Source of the DNA: Sarcomyxa edulis
Lineage: Eukaryota; Basidiomycota; Agaricomycetes; Agaricales; Mycenaceae
Reading direction: 5' to 3'
Assembly: GCA_009761415.1 (NCBI GenBank)
Contig: QUOL01000003.1
Span: forward strand, 744,001-808,000
Length of the DNA stretch: 64,000 nt
Made by a program: the position numbers and the translations under genes. Numbering within the stretch: position 1 is the first letter of the stretch; each line of letters begins with the position of its first letter. Shown here piece after piece: positions 35,021 to 46,153 of the stretch. The notes under the pieces were generated by a model that saw nothing but the letters and a program-made list of their open reading frames with translations, had not been told where the DNA came from and did no database searches.

Positions 35021-35811
35021 TTCTATTCGCGCAACACAGCTCATAATTGCGCAGCGCAACACACCAGCGCAACGCTACTTTCGACTGCGACGCTACTTTG
35101 GGGTGATTTTCGAGACTTGCGCAACTTACGAGGGGATTTTTAGTTGAGATTTTGATGTATTTTTTGTATTTTTACTTAGTACTGTACAGTATAAACTATT
35201 CACCTGATCATACACGGATCCTCGCTTGTTCCAGTGCATGCACCATCATAGATAAACCCCAGGATTGTCGAAGACGTACGCGTCGAACGGTCGAAAGGCA
35301 ATCGTGGGAAAGACTCTCGGCAACCCCCGAAAGTAATACCCGAAAACAAGGCAGGCTCTTCCGACGTTTGTCCGGCCTCGCGTCGTCGTTCGGCTCAACA
35401 TCGACAACCTTTTCTCTACCCGTCTTCTCCTCCGAACGAAAACTTCCAAACTCCCCCCCAAGTCGACGTCCTCGCCCCGGTCATGGCACTTCGCCTGAAC
35501 ACCCGACTCTTCCAACTCGAAGGCAGGCAGAGCCCTCAAGCTCTGTGAAAAGACATGGACACTTCGGACAGTGCTATTCGTCTTCGGGGTGCATGCTCGC
35601 GGAGTCCCCGGACCATCGAAGCTCGTAGAGGGTCCCTTGGCATTGCTGTGGATAGGGCCCCGGACCATTTGAAGGTCGTCGGACGTCTCTCGTGTACCCA
35701 TTTACTATATTAGTCCCCCCATAGTCCCCCTTGTACCTAATAATCAAGTCATAATTACTATAGTAGCCTGAGTTGCGTGGTGCGCAAGTTCAAAGATGCG
35801 CAGATTTCAAA

Positions 35812-35855
35812 GTTGCGCTGCGCGAGTGAATATTGTTACGTTTTGACCGCCATAG
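35812..35855 (-). repeat. Right terminal inverted repeat
   Basis: Reverse complement of the left end with three mismatches in 44 bp. Confidence 0.85.
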
Positions 35856-36139
35856 GCGTACTACAGTGACGCGGCGCGACTAGTGTTATAATTAGAACTT
35901 CAAGCTAACTCTACAATGTACATAGTCATATTCAAACTGTACATCTTGACGTTCCCAAGGTCCTATGATTGCTAGAGCCTGAAAGGGTTTAACGTTTAAC
36001 GTTTAACTCTCAAGTAATAAGTACTGAATACCTGTATTAAGTCAACTTCGATGTATACAAGTTTATAGATGTCCGGGTCCGTAAACTGAAAGAGTCCGCA
36101 GACTAAGATGTCCTTCCGTCGCACTGATCATGAGTAGTT

Positions 36140-37099
36140 TTAAGCCAAGAAGACGAAACCACTCGAGATAGCGACCACGGCTGATACAGCAACGCCTGTG
36201 AAAGCACCGAGAGAGAAGGACGACGTGCTTAGAGCTGCATTGCTAGACGCTGAACCGCTTGCAGCGCTCTTGGTTACGTCCGAGGGAATTGTCCCGTCTA
36301 CGAAACCCAATGGCTGATGATTAGTTTCTTTTTCGAGACTTGGTAAGTGAAAACGGAAACGCACCGACGAAAGATGAACCACATTCGGACTCCACGGACG
36401 GTTCTAATTGACTGGCGTAGGTCGGGAAGTTCTCTGTCAGGATATTGTATGCCTCCTGGACACAGTCTGTGCAGATTACGCTGGATGGAATAGTCGTTCC
36501 GTTGGAGACCATAGCCACGATACTGTCAAGACTGATTGTGCCGAGGTCTGTCTGGGCGTCAGTGAGCGTCTGAGTGACGCAGAGCGTGTCTGATCTATGT
36601 TGGTAAAATCCGGTCAATACATAGTAGAAAATGGAGAGGAACCTCTGGTTACTCACGTCTTCAAACAGGCTATTTCTCTGGCGGTGGGGTAGAATTCCTG
36701 AACGGCGGTGATGATGGAAGCTGTGTCGTCTGTTGAGAACCCGAGAGAACCGAGTTCAGCACTGCAACCAGAGGTGACGTTGGTCACGACTGCGGAGAGC
36801 GTGTCGTTGCTGCATGAGCCGGCAGCACAGAGTCCAGTTAACCAATTGTTTATTGGGTCTATGATGGATGTGTTCGATGAGGAGATGAACAACGTGATGA
36901 GGGCCGAGGGATCTAAGCAGTCGGCAGCGGCACTATTGGCAGCAAGGTTGGTCAATGCGGTGGTACACTCAGTCGTAAGCCTGTCGAATTTCTGAACAAT
37001 GAGCACGAGTTAGTTGTGCGAAAAATGGAGAGCGACGTACGCAGCTGACGCAAGACCAGCTCCGGCAGCTAAAAGAAGGATTTGAAAGGTACGAGCCAT
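36140..37099 (-). CDS. Secreted Cys-rich protein with GPI-type C-terminus
   Basis: Signal peptide from ATG 37099 (MARTFQILLLAAGAGLASA). The mature part is Ser/Thr/Asn-rich with about ten Cys and the pattern DCLDPSALI, PINNWLTGLCAAGSCSNDTL, NVTSGCSAELGSLGF, EIACLKT, TLCVTQTL, VICTDCVQEAYNIL, ESECGSSF. It ends in a Ser/Ala-rich spacer and a hydrophobic tail (FTGVAVSAVVAISSGFVFLA), the form of a GPI-attachment signal. The family is widespread in agaricomycete cell-surface proteins (a DUF-type domain whose name I am not sure of); no activity is known. Four exons. GPI anchoring would depend on GPI10 of the same window, though that is a general cell function and not a local operon-like link. Confidence 0.82.
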
Positions 37100-37832
37100 G
37101 CTGGTAATAGTGAATAGATGAAAAGGTGATGGGTCGTAAGAAAGGTAGAGTGCCAAAAAACATTTTGAGGTGTACTTTTATACTGCGCCTCCTCCTATTC
37201 GGGTGGGAACAAGGCAACTCCAATCCACACTCCGTCAGCCGCCGGCATCACAGGACATATTTTCCCCCTCATTTTTATTGCATAGCCTAACGATACGCCA
37301 CTTCATATCGAACGATCCTGCCCTCCCAAGTTCAGCTATCGGACTCGATGAGGACCAATAGACACTCACCACGGAGCGAGATGGCCTTCAAAACTTAACT
37401 CTCGATGGGGATGGATGACCGAAATCGTACACGGTTGCTGCGGGAGATCAGATGCCCGAGTAACGAGGTATAACAGAGCTCTTTACGCCCTAATCATCTG
37501 TGCTGCATACGGTTCAAGTTCGATACAAGGCTCCTACTGTCCGACCCCGGGTACTCGCATGGATTCATAGGTGTTTGTAGACTTACGTTGGCTTTGCCTG
37601 CGGATATCTTGTGGTTCTGTCTGCGGTTGCTCTTGGAGATAGCTATGGTCTTGCAAAATTGTCCGAGTCGCGGTCTTGGAGTTATCTGAGTAGTTGCCTG
37701 TCAGAATTCTTTGGTGCCAGTGGTTCTGTTTGTCTACGCATTGCCATTGGCAGGGCATCTGCCTTGGTAGCCGCCCTCCTGGACCTCTTGGTCGCATCTC
37801 GTCCTGTAATTGACGATTTCGACTAACCCGCC
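37100..37832. other. Divergent intergenic region
   Basis: About 730 bp between two divergent starts. Short frames on both strands lack splice support. C/T-rich stretches near 37200-37330 are consistent with the promoter of the surface-protein gene. Confidence 0.5.
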
Positions 37833-39670
37833 ATGGAGTTCCTCGATTCTGTCGTCCATATTCAATCTAAAACTATAGAGACTCGCGATATTACCGCTAT
37901 ATTTGCAAAATGTGGCGAAATGTACGTCCCGCTACTCTTTACCTTGAAATTGTGCTCACTTTATGGACGTCGAAAGACGCGCCCTGTACCCCGTTGACAC
38001 CTCAAGACCAGGGGAATCCCATTTTATGCTTCATTTCGAAGACGCAGCCAGTTCCAAGCGCGCACTCAACCTAGAAGGTCACCAGATGAAAGTCTTGCCT
38101 GTCGCGAAAAACCCCCAACTAATTTCTCAATACCGCTCCGTGAATTCTGCTGCATTTAACCCGCCACCTGACTCCAAGAGATCAAACGAAAACGCCGTTC
38201 GATGCGTTCCCAAGACGGCTCAACCTCCTGGTAAAGCAACTATTTCATCAAAGGCAAAAAGCGGGCTGGTGCGCTTAGGCGTAACGGCGTTAAGCGACTG
38301 CCTTAATACACCTTCGCAACCTGCTTCCACCTCTTCCGCGCCTTTGCCTCCCGCGACACAGGTTTCTACTGGAATGGCTCGCCCTAGCACAGGCCCCTTC
38401 ATGCAATTTCTCAACTCCTCGCGTACTCTCATCTCCAATCCTCGGAGAAAGGCTCGAAGATCCAACCATCTCGAATTCGCCGCTTCTGCGCCGTATTCGG
38501 CCCCGTCCATTACGACTTCTCCACCAAAGATGCCAGCTTCGGCGTCAGTCGACATGTCCAACGGCCCATATGGCTCTTTCTTTACCTTAAACTCCTGCAT
38601 TACCTTGGGTCTCTCTGGTCAGACCATCACCTATAACCTGGATTCGCTCGACTCTGATCCTCGGGGTATAATCGCGTTACTCAAGAATACATCCAGCGAA
38701 CGAGGTAACTGGATGGTCGTCGCTGCTTACTATCGTAGGAAAGGCAACGCTCGTGCCGCGATCCACGTGGCGACTGCTATGTTGTCAGGTACGTTCCTGA
38801 AATATCTCGTCGCTTCTCTCGTCGGACTCAATTTTACCAGTCATGGCAGACATAGGAATCCCAGAAAAAGACCTCACACCTGCCTTCCTCATGCTCTCAG
38901 GCTGTGAGACCGACCTTGGCAAACGCGCTCGAGATAGTGGCGCAGATGAAGCACGAATTGCAGAACATTACGCCAACTCGCAGAAATGGCTCCAGAGAGT
39001 ATATGGAACGATCTCACCGTCGAAAAGTGTTGATCTCACCCAACAGACTTCTGGACCGAGTTCGAAATCCACCGTCGTGACAGATAAGACCATAGTTGCT
39101 GTGGCACGTCCGATCAAGCCAATGCCTTTGTCCAGCGGTGTCAATCGAACGGTTCCAACGGCACCTAGACGCAATACTGTGAACATGCCTCCGTCGGCCG
39201 ATAAACCTTCTCAAGGCGCTTCGGCCACTCTCAAACCCACGGGTACACTCGAGTTGGAACGCGAGATCAAGACCCTGCAAGATATCCACGCGGCTCAAAC
39301 CAACCTCCTCTCCGAAACCGTCTCCGCGAAACGTAAAGCCGAAGAAGAATTAGCGAACGAACGCAAGGCGCGCAAGAAACTTGAGAAACGACTCGATGAA
39401 GTGCAGAAGGAGCTCGTCACTGAGAAACGCATGGAGATGTGGGCCCTCGAGCAGACGAAGAAGGAAGTGACGGCCAGAAGGCGGGCGGAGGAGATGGTAG
39501 TTGAGGAGAAGGCGAAGAGGAGGGCTTGTGAGAGAGAGGCTGCTGCTGAGAAGAGGGCGAGTAAGCCTTTGTTTGAGGATTTGGCGAGTATGTTTCAGAG
39601 GGCGGCGCAAGGTGACGGGATGGCGAGTATTGCTGGGATGATCAGCCGTACGTCTTCTGGGGCATCGTGA
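37833..39670 (+). CDS. RRM-like and coiled-coil protein, function unknown
   Basis: ATG 37833 starts MEFLDSVVHIQSKTIETRDI, and an intron at 37922-37976 joins CGEI to RALYPVD. The first 85 residues have an RRM-like beta-alpha-beta order (VVHIQS ... ITAIFAKCGEIRALYPV ... SHFMLHFEDAASSKRALNLEGHQMKVLPV), although aromatic RNP residues are few. A long Pro/Ser-rich disordered segment follows, then a helical block (RGNWMVVAAYYRRKGNARAAIHVATAML ... FLMLSGCETDLGKRARDSG...EHYANSQKWLQRVYG) that looks TPR/HAT-like. The last third is a Lys/Glu/Arg-rich coiled coil of about 110 residues. A second intron lies near 38788-38842. I do not recognise a named family; an RNA-related role is inference. Confidence 0.75.
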
Positions 39671-40208
39671 TCAGCTGCTGTACCTTCTCTCTCTATCTCT
39701 TCGTCTCGGTTTGCTTCCATTTTATTATCATTAATCCGAGTCGACTCTATACACGCGCGTGGACCGCAGCTTTTTATATTACTATCGATTCAATTATCAC
39801 TTCGAGCCTCTGTAACAGCCCTATTGTACCGTCATATATACTGGCCTCTATAATATCTTTCTACCCGTCGGATTTAGAATCGTAAGCGTCAATCACCCTG
39901 GTCTTCATTGCCTTGCAAGGTCAATTTAAGAATTTTCAGCACGGTGAAAGCTAGTCTCAGATCGGGATACATTTGTGAAAGCTATACGAAGGGAGTAGAT
40001 ACACATATTCATCGATGTACATCTACTTGTACTATCATGAACCAGCCGGGATACTTAGTAGGAGACACGCACACTGGATAGGAAAACTTTGAACAGGGAA
40101 AAAGCCAGGGAAAGAATCAAAAGGGGTGTATGTGAACTAGGATCAATACGAACACCTGACAGCGAGTAGAAGAGATGGTTGATGGCGGACCTGAGGTGGA
40201 CTTGGCGC
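39671..40208. other. Convergent 3' regions, no gene seen
   Basis: 540 bp between the stops of the coiled-coil gene and the membrane-protein gene; T-rich and without supported frames. Confidence 0.5.
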
Positions 40209-41216
40209 TCAGCTCGAGTTCAGATTGTTGAGAACATTCATCATGATGGTCTAAGGTGACAAAATGACGCGTCGTTAGTCTAATACAATGCTGGATCATG
40301 CGATCATGGAATGACTGACCTCTGGGGTGACTTCGTTAGGAGGAGGAGGAGGTTGACGAAGCCTATACGAGCCCGCGATAACGCATGGCGCAGGGATTGT
40401 AATCTCGTGGTCATTGTGTACTTTGTTGGACTGTGATCAGATCTCGTATACGCATATTGTAATTGCGTCATACTCACCGCCAACTCCATTGACTCGGACA
40501 CCAGAGGAAATACTGAGAGGGGAAACATTGCCCTGATGCTCAATACTCTCCTTGAGTATAATCTGTTGGTGTGATTCTATGGCAATCTGGTGATTCAATT
40601 GTGTCAGGAAGACCTGGATGAATTGTGGCGACGATACCTACCAATATGCGGACTTGAAGCGCCTGTGTAACGCGTTGGCAGCGGAAAATGGCCAACGAAA
40701 GACCAGTACAGCAGGCCCAACACTCCTTCCATAGAGATGAGTCAGTGCGCAGAGTTTCTTCACGAAGCGACGAGGCTTGCAGCTTGAGTCTTGCTGAAGG
40801 ATCAGCCTGATATGATCACGGGAGCATGCACGGATCACATACTTCATGAAGGAAACATCAGCGCGAAACTCCAACGAAAGAACACCCTTTTCGATATAGT
40901 CATGCAATATATGTTCAGTCTCTGATAAGACATTATCAAGGACCATCAACCGGGTAGTGGGAAGAAATTGACGGAGGATGCGAGCAGTAGCAGCTAAGAA
41001 GGTCATAGACAGAGTAACATTGCGAGCGAAGTTGCTGGAAATTGCAGAGGCGAGAGATGCAAAGCAAGTTGCGATAGCTAGGAGAGAGAGAAGAAATTCG
41101 GATGCCATGAGAGCTGGGGCGGAAAACAAGTAATGGTGGTTTGTAGCATCTCCTCTGGTGTCTTCAGCACTAAGTAGTAAGTACCCAAAGCTACCGAATG
41201 CTAGTCCCAATATCAT
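40209..41216 (-). CDS. Membrane protein of unknown function
   Basis: ATG 41216 begins a hydrophobic N-terminus (MILGLAFGSFGYLLL), and a second hydrophobic segment follows at residues about 33-60 (APALMASEFLLSLLAIATCFASLASAI). The next 130 residues are soluble and helical (TTRLMVLDNVLSETEHILHDYIEKG...). The frame then splices at about 40635 to VFLTQLNHQIAIESHQQIIL and at about 40490/40430 to a Pro-rich tail (RLRQPPPPPNEVTPE), ending NVLNNLNSS (stop 40209-40211). The acceptors for the last two joins were chosen to keep the frame open and are less certain. No family recognised. The short hydrophobic N-terminus could also act as a signal anchor. Confidence 0.5.
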
Positions 41217-42505
41217 TTAGCGATCGTGAGCAAATAGTGAGGTAGACGTAGTCTCCCATGTACAACCAGACCAGTGGATATGTGATGAGACTTGAGAGTC
41301 GATCGAGTCGGTTCGACGATCACTGGTCACTAAGGACCAGCTGCAGGTTACAGGTAGACGCGTTTTTTCGAGTTCCTTACTTACACTGGTACTGCCTCGA
41401 GGTCTCAAGATCTCACCGGATCTCATTGGGCGCTACTGCTTTCGGCCACGTTACTTGGGCGTTTATGAGTTGCACTGCTACGCACCAAAATTCTTCAGAA
41501 AGGTCACGTGCTTTATCGTTTCGCCATCGTTTCGCCACTTGGACTCTGGAGGCTCTCAAAACCGTGTTCCCATAGATCGAAAGCTGATGAAAATTTCAAT
41601 TATGCTGTCCAGAATGCCCATCTACAATCCGTAAAAGTCTGAGAAGAATCCTTGACGAACTGACTCTGAGACATCATCTGCTGTTTCTCGGTGTTGGTCC
41701 TTGAAAAGTCAAAGATGGTCAAAGACATGCTCAAAAAATTGGAAAATCACAGAAATAATCACCGGTATTCCTTAAAACGTTCTTAACAATCCACGAGATG
41801 CTCGGCTGACTTGACTCGGCTTTGGAATCCAGTCCGCGTGAAGCTCGGCTCCTTGGCGAGCCTGTGACATGGTCGAGCATCTTCGTACTATTACGACCAG
41901 GGTTTCTGCAGTCTGTGTTAGAAGATTTCGTACCGCACGGCGCACGCCTCGTGCAAGCCCGCTGCTAAACCGAGGCTAGCGGATCGACAGCTCAGCATGT
42001 ACTGCCTGGTTTTTTCTTTCTTCGGGATCCGGCGTCAGGAGAAAGGTTGGAACGCCCATCAAACATATATATGATGACCGGGTAACGCGGGGTAGAAACA
42101 GATAACATTTACTAGATACGAGATGAGATACTCAGTCGCTCACACGTCATACGGTATTAGAATAGAAAAAGATGATGGACAAATACTCACAAGTCCAAAT
42201 GCTGTATCAGAGTTTGTATGGAGATCTTCGACTCGGACGATATATGTACTCTCGTAAAAAGCGATGTTGGAGACTATTGAGTCGAGGGGAGACAACCGAA
42301 AGTCCGTTACGAACTGAAAAAGAATTCCGAGTCAAAGAAAGCAAGCAAGCCCGAGAGCAAGCCCGAGAGCAAGCCAACTTAAGCACTCTCTTATGTAAGC
42401 TCCGAGCCTACGCCTCCTGACTTGGAGCCAACTCGGAGCTCTCTTTGAAGTTTGCTCTGTCTTGCGCACGTAGTCTGCTCCAAGTGTCACTGGTACCGTT
42501 CCAAA
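41217..42505. other. Gene-poor stretch with a short tandem repeat
   Basis: 1.3 kb without a supported gene, lying between divergent starts. It includes several CTCGGCT-like words around 41808-41850 and the 12-bp tandem repeat listed separately. Confidence 0.45.
42345..42375 (+). repeat. 12-bp tandem repeat, about 2.6 copies
   Basis: Unit GCAAGCCCGAGA at 42345, 42357 and a partial copy at 42369. About 130 bp upstream of the retropepsin-like gene start. Confidence 0.7.
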
Positions 42506-43107
42506 ATGTCTACTTCTGAAAATCTGCCGTTTCCACCAGTCCTTCCGCCGGGCCTGGTTGTCGTACATGTCGACGCACTCGCGGCCGCACTCCTCAAACT
42601 CGGCATCACCGATGTTTCTGTAACCATGCTCCTCGACGCAACCAAGAGAGAAACCCTGTCTCAGCAACAGAATTCTCAGATAGCTGACGAAAGACGCAAA
42701 GCTGTGGTCAAACGTGAGTCTTCCCGATCTCACGCTGTGTTTCCATGAATTCTTATCAACTCTTGTTCAAAGTGGCCTATCGGCCGAATGACACTCCGGA
42801 CTCGTTCCCTCCGTATCAGTCTGTTTTCGTGGAACATCCAGACCATCCAGTATCTTCAGACCCGATATCACAAGAGAGGCGACGCCGCCTACGCATTCTC
42901 GCACGCGAGAGCATATTGCGCGATCCGTACCATTCTCCCTGGATCAACGAAAACAATGGCGAAGACAGGGATCTCCCTTCCATAACTGCATCTCTCTTTG
43001 TCACACCACTCGAGGGCGATTCGCTCTACCTTCCCGAGCAGAAGTTCGAGAATGTACAGTGTCTGTGGGACACAGGGGCTCAAAAATCTTGCATACCTAG
43101 CTGCTAG
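42506..43107 (+). pseudogene. Retropepsin-like gene, truncated just after the catalytic motif
   Basis: Two exons (42506-42713 and 42773 onward) give a continuous protein: PPGLVVVHVDALAAALLKLG, then ERRKAVVKLAYRPNDTPDSF, then a basic segment and the beta-strands LPSITASLFVTP and FENVQCLWDTGAQKSCI. The DTGA word between hydrophobic strands is the active-site motif of retroviral-type (single-domain) aspartic proteases, and the whole N-terminal layout resembles a family of stand-alone fungal proteins with a retropepsin fold. Here the frame stops ten residues later (CIPSC, stop 43105-43107), before the flap and the rest of the barrel. No donor site near the stop rescues the frame. It is not part of a retroelement: no reverse transcriptase or LTR is visible. 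Likely a decayed gene; an unrecognised intron remains possible. Confidence 0.5.
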
Positions 43108-43888
43108 AGTTGGCCAGACGGGGTGGCCAGACGTTGGGGCAGACAGTCATGTCAATCAAGTCAGATTCAAGTGGGAGATACAACCTCAGCATTGTCGACT
43201 TGATACATAGTTGGGGGAAACAAATCCAGCCGTCTATGGACAGATGAAGTATGTAACTCCACTGAATTGTCTGCGCCTATAGAGAATTGACCCGTTGATC
43301 AGCTTGATTCAATATGCAGACCCTATCAATGACGACGGATGCTGGCCCTATTGATCTGATAGTAATTCACGATGTGAGCCTTAGGCGCGCGATCGTTTGT
43401 CGATGCTGATGTATCAGAGGACAGTCATACTGGTACAATCTCTCTCTTCAGTTCATACCGTGTCTGAATGTGTACAAGACTCCTTTGATTATGTTGTCTC
43501 TATATGTAAAACATGTAAACTACAGCGTACAGGAAGATGCAAGTTGTATGCTCTCGTGTTCGAAAGATCAAAGATGTGGTGAAATTGAGTCTTCAAATCC
43601 AGAGTTGAGATATCTAGCAGACAAAATATCAGCTACCGGTTAGGATTTATACGCAAAGGGGTGGGCATGCATAGATGTAGAAGCTTTTTTGACACTTTTT
43701 TGAAAGTACCTGTACTATTTTCGACCGGTCGTACCTCGCTCCTCCCGATCACAACAACGTGGCTCTAAAGTCGACGTGGAGGGCCTCGATCACTTACCGA
43801 GCATTGCTCTCGCCTTACATTTCTTTCTTGGATCATCCTACTTTCACTCTTGGATTTATACCACCAGGAGTTCAACCGTAGAAACTCA
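43108..43888. other. Remnant and promoter region upstream of ERO1
   Basis: 780 bp without an intact gene. It may contain eroded 3' parts of the retropepsin-like gene, but I could not align them to a frame. The right end is the ERO1 promoter. Confidence 0.4.
43757..43779 (+). promoter_or_regulatory. Paired ACGTGG elements upstream of ERO1 (possible UPR element)
   Basis: ACGTGG occurs at 43757-43762 and 43774-43779, 17 bp apart and 110-132 bp before the ERO1 start. Hac1/XBP1-type bZIP factors bind ACGTG-core sites, and ERO1 is a classical unfolded-protein-response target. Functional assignment is inference. Confidence 0.3.
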
Positions 43889-45980
43889 ATGCCACCACAC
43901 ATCTCCCGGGCGCTACGACTCACCCTTCTCCTCCATGTCTGCTGGTCCTCTGTACAAGCTACAGATTCTTTCCTAGCCGATACTCTGGTTACGAAAGACC
44001 AGGTCCAAAATGTTTTGGAGCATACTACAGTGAAGGAACCTGCCTGTCGGAGAATTGTATGTTATGATTATATATAATAGTTTGAAATGACTGACATTCT
44101 GTCCAGCCCACAGGTCCGATAGAAACAACCAAGTGCGACTACGAAACTGTAGAAAGTGTCAGTGATGACTTGTACAGCAACCTCCACGACCTCGTTTCGA
44201 AGCCATTCTTCAGGTTCTTTAGAGTGTGTTGTAGTTCCCTCCTATGTTTACAGATTCTGACGCTCCTACCTGATGTAGACTGACTTATACAGAGATTGTC
44301 CGTTTTGGCCAGACGATGGCCAATGTATGAATAGAGAATGCGGTATCACGACGGTGGATGAGGTATGCGCAATTCCGTTCTATCATTATTGGATGTTTAC
44401 TTCCTTGTTAGAGTGAAGTCCCGGAGGTCTGGCGAGCGGCTGCTCTCAGCAAAATAGAGCTCCCTGCAGCACGTCAAGTAAGACACTTTGCTACACGTCA
44501 AATCGCATACACTCAAGCCCCTTTCTTTAGGACGCTAACCTACCTGGATGTTATTATCGTGACTCTGATTTTTGTTTCCTAGATGATACGACAGGTAGTC
44601 AAATTCAATTCCTTCTCGTATGATCCTGATGACAATTTTATGACCAGCAGAAGGAGAATACTTTGATCTTTCTTTGGTACCCGAACGATTCACAGGATAC
44701 GCGGGTGTATCTGCCAATCGCGTCTGGGGCTCTATCTATCAAGAGAATTGTTTCGGATTATCCGAGTACAATCTCAGGACTGGAGAGTCTCCAGCAGTTT
44801 CGTCTCCAGACTCGGCGTTCCGAGAGGACGGGGATGTTGATAATGGCCAGTGTCTGGAAAAGAGGGTTTATTATAAGGTTGTCTCTGGTGAGTTCCAGGC
44901 TCGTATGCGCGCCCCATTTGGCCGGTGAGCTGATTCCTTTCTCACTTAGGTCTTCACGCGTCGATATCAACCCACATTTGTGCTGATTTCTTGAATCAAA
45001 CGACTGGAGAATGGGTAAATCCATGCATAGGTATTTTCGAAAGGTCGTGCTGACGTCCACCTCGCACAGGGCCCCAATTTAGAATGTTATGTGACCAAAG
45101 TCGCCTCCCATCCCGAACGGCTGCAATATATTTACTTCAATACCGTCCTCCTTCTACGCGCAGTTGCTCGAATCGGACCTTATTTGTCTGCGTACGACTA
45201 CTGCTCGACAGGGACACACGAAGACGACGCAGAAACGCTAGCGAAATTGGGAAACGTTATATCTATCGCTCAGACTGTTGGAAAGTTTGACGAAAGTGTC
45301 TTGTTCCGAGGCGAGGATGCTAATGTAGGCAACTCCTGCTTGTCGATAGCGTCTGAACTAAAGTTCGTAATGTCATATAGATCCTCAAGGAAGAATTCAA
45401 GACTCATTTCCGAAATGTCACCCGAATCATGGATTGCATAGGATGTGATAAATGTCGCCTCTGGGGAAAAGTCCAGACCACGGGAGTCGCTACTGCGCTC
45501 AAAATTCTCTTTGAACTTGATGAAAAGGCTTTAGAGTGCGTTCGGTCTCATACATACCGTCGAATACATACTGATTTGACATCTAGCCCGCATTCGAATT
45601 CCAACCTGTTACAACGCTCGGAGGTTGTAGCCCTCATCAACACACTGCACAGATTTTCAGAAAGTATAGAATTGGCGGAAGAATTCCGGCGAATGTGGGC
45701 TGAAGCAAGTCCCATGGAATCTGCGAGACTGATTGCAGAAGCTGAAAAGGCTGCTGCGTGGGTAAGCATCGGTCTTCTCTCCTCGTCATGAGTTTTGAGT
45801 TGACGAAATCCGTAGCCACGACCGCATCCGTCTCTCAATCCTGGTTCTCATTCTGAGACGCTGAATTTGACTTTGTTGGAGCGTGTATCTGAGTTGATGG
45901 ACAAGGGGATACGATTGCTGGGTGGGATGTTCAAGCCGTCGGGTAAAGACCAAGGACCTATGGGATACACGGAGCTGTAG
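43889..45980 (+). CDS. ERO1: Endoplasmic oxidoreductin Ero1
   Basis: FAD-dependent thiol oxidase that re-oxidises protein disulfide isomerase in the ER lumen. A signal peptide follows ATG 43889 ([18 protein letters not shown]). Hallmarks follow in order: [21 protein letters not shown], the shuttle-cysteine block [29 protein letters not shown], the FAD/helical core [61 protein letters not shown] with the active-site Cys-x2-Cys-x2-Cys, and a final helix [16 protein letters not shown]. The C-terminus (stop 45978-45980) is hydrophilic, ending GPMGYTEL, with no HDEL and no clear membrane segment, so retention must use another means. About nine introns. Intact. Confidence 0.95.
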
Positions 45981-46153
45981 GCCAGCTGTAGGCTATAAAT
46001 AATAAATCAGTGGCTATAAATGAGAGAAGCCAGTGAAGGTTGACTGCGCCGGACTTAAGCGTGAGGCAGTACTATAGGTGTTGTGTGCTATTTTCCGGCG
46101 TCCTCTGGAAATCTACATCCTTGCTCCCAACCGTTGCCGATGAGCAGACTGAC

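Larger units (their letters stand above)
34977..35855. mobile_element. Non-autonomous DNA transposon with terminal inverted repeats
   Basis: The ends are inverted copies of each other: CTATGGCGGTCAAAACGTAA at 34977 matches the reverse complement ending at 35855. The first 22 bp are identical and 41 of the first 44 bp match. Flanks carry a direct repeat: GGCGTAC at 34971-34977 and 35855-35861 if the element is taken as TATGG...CCATA (7 bp), or GCGTA (5 bp) if the outer C/G pair belongs to the repeat. Inside the ends, GCGCAAC-like words recur several times, pointing inward from both sides, as expected for transposase-binding subterminal repeats. At 879 bp with no transposase frame, it must be mobilised in trans. 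Superfamily not assigned. Confidence 0.85.

Noticed and set aside
35152..35701. Frames of 158 and 151 codons on opposite strands inside the transposon
   Set aside because: They overlap each other, show no transposase motif and are best explained by GC-rich sequence within a non-autonomous element.
38220..38600. 126-codon minus-strand frame
   Set aside because: Shadow of the Pro/Ser-rich region of the coiled-coil gene.
42506..43107. LTR retroelement reading of the DTGA gene
   Set aside because: No reverse transcriptase, integrase or long terminal repeats within several kb; the spliced N-terminus fits a host gene.
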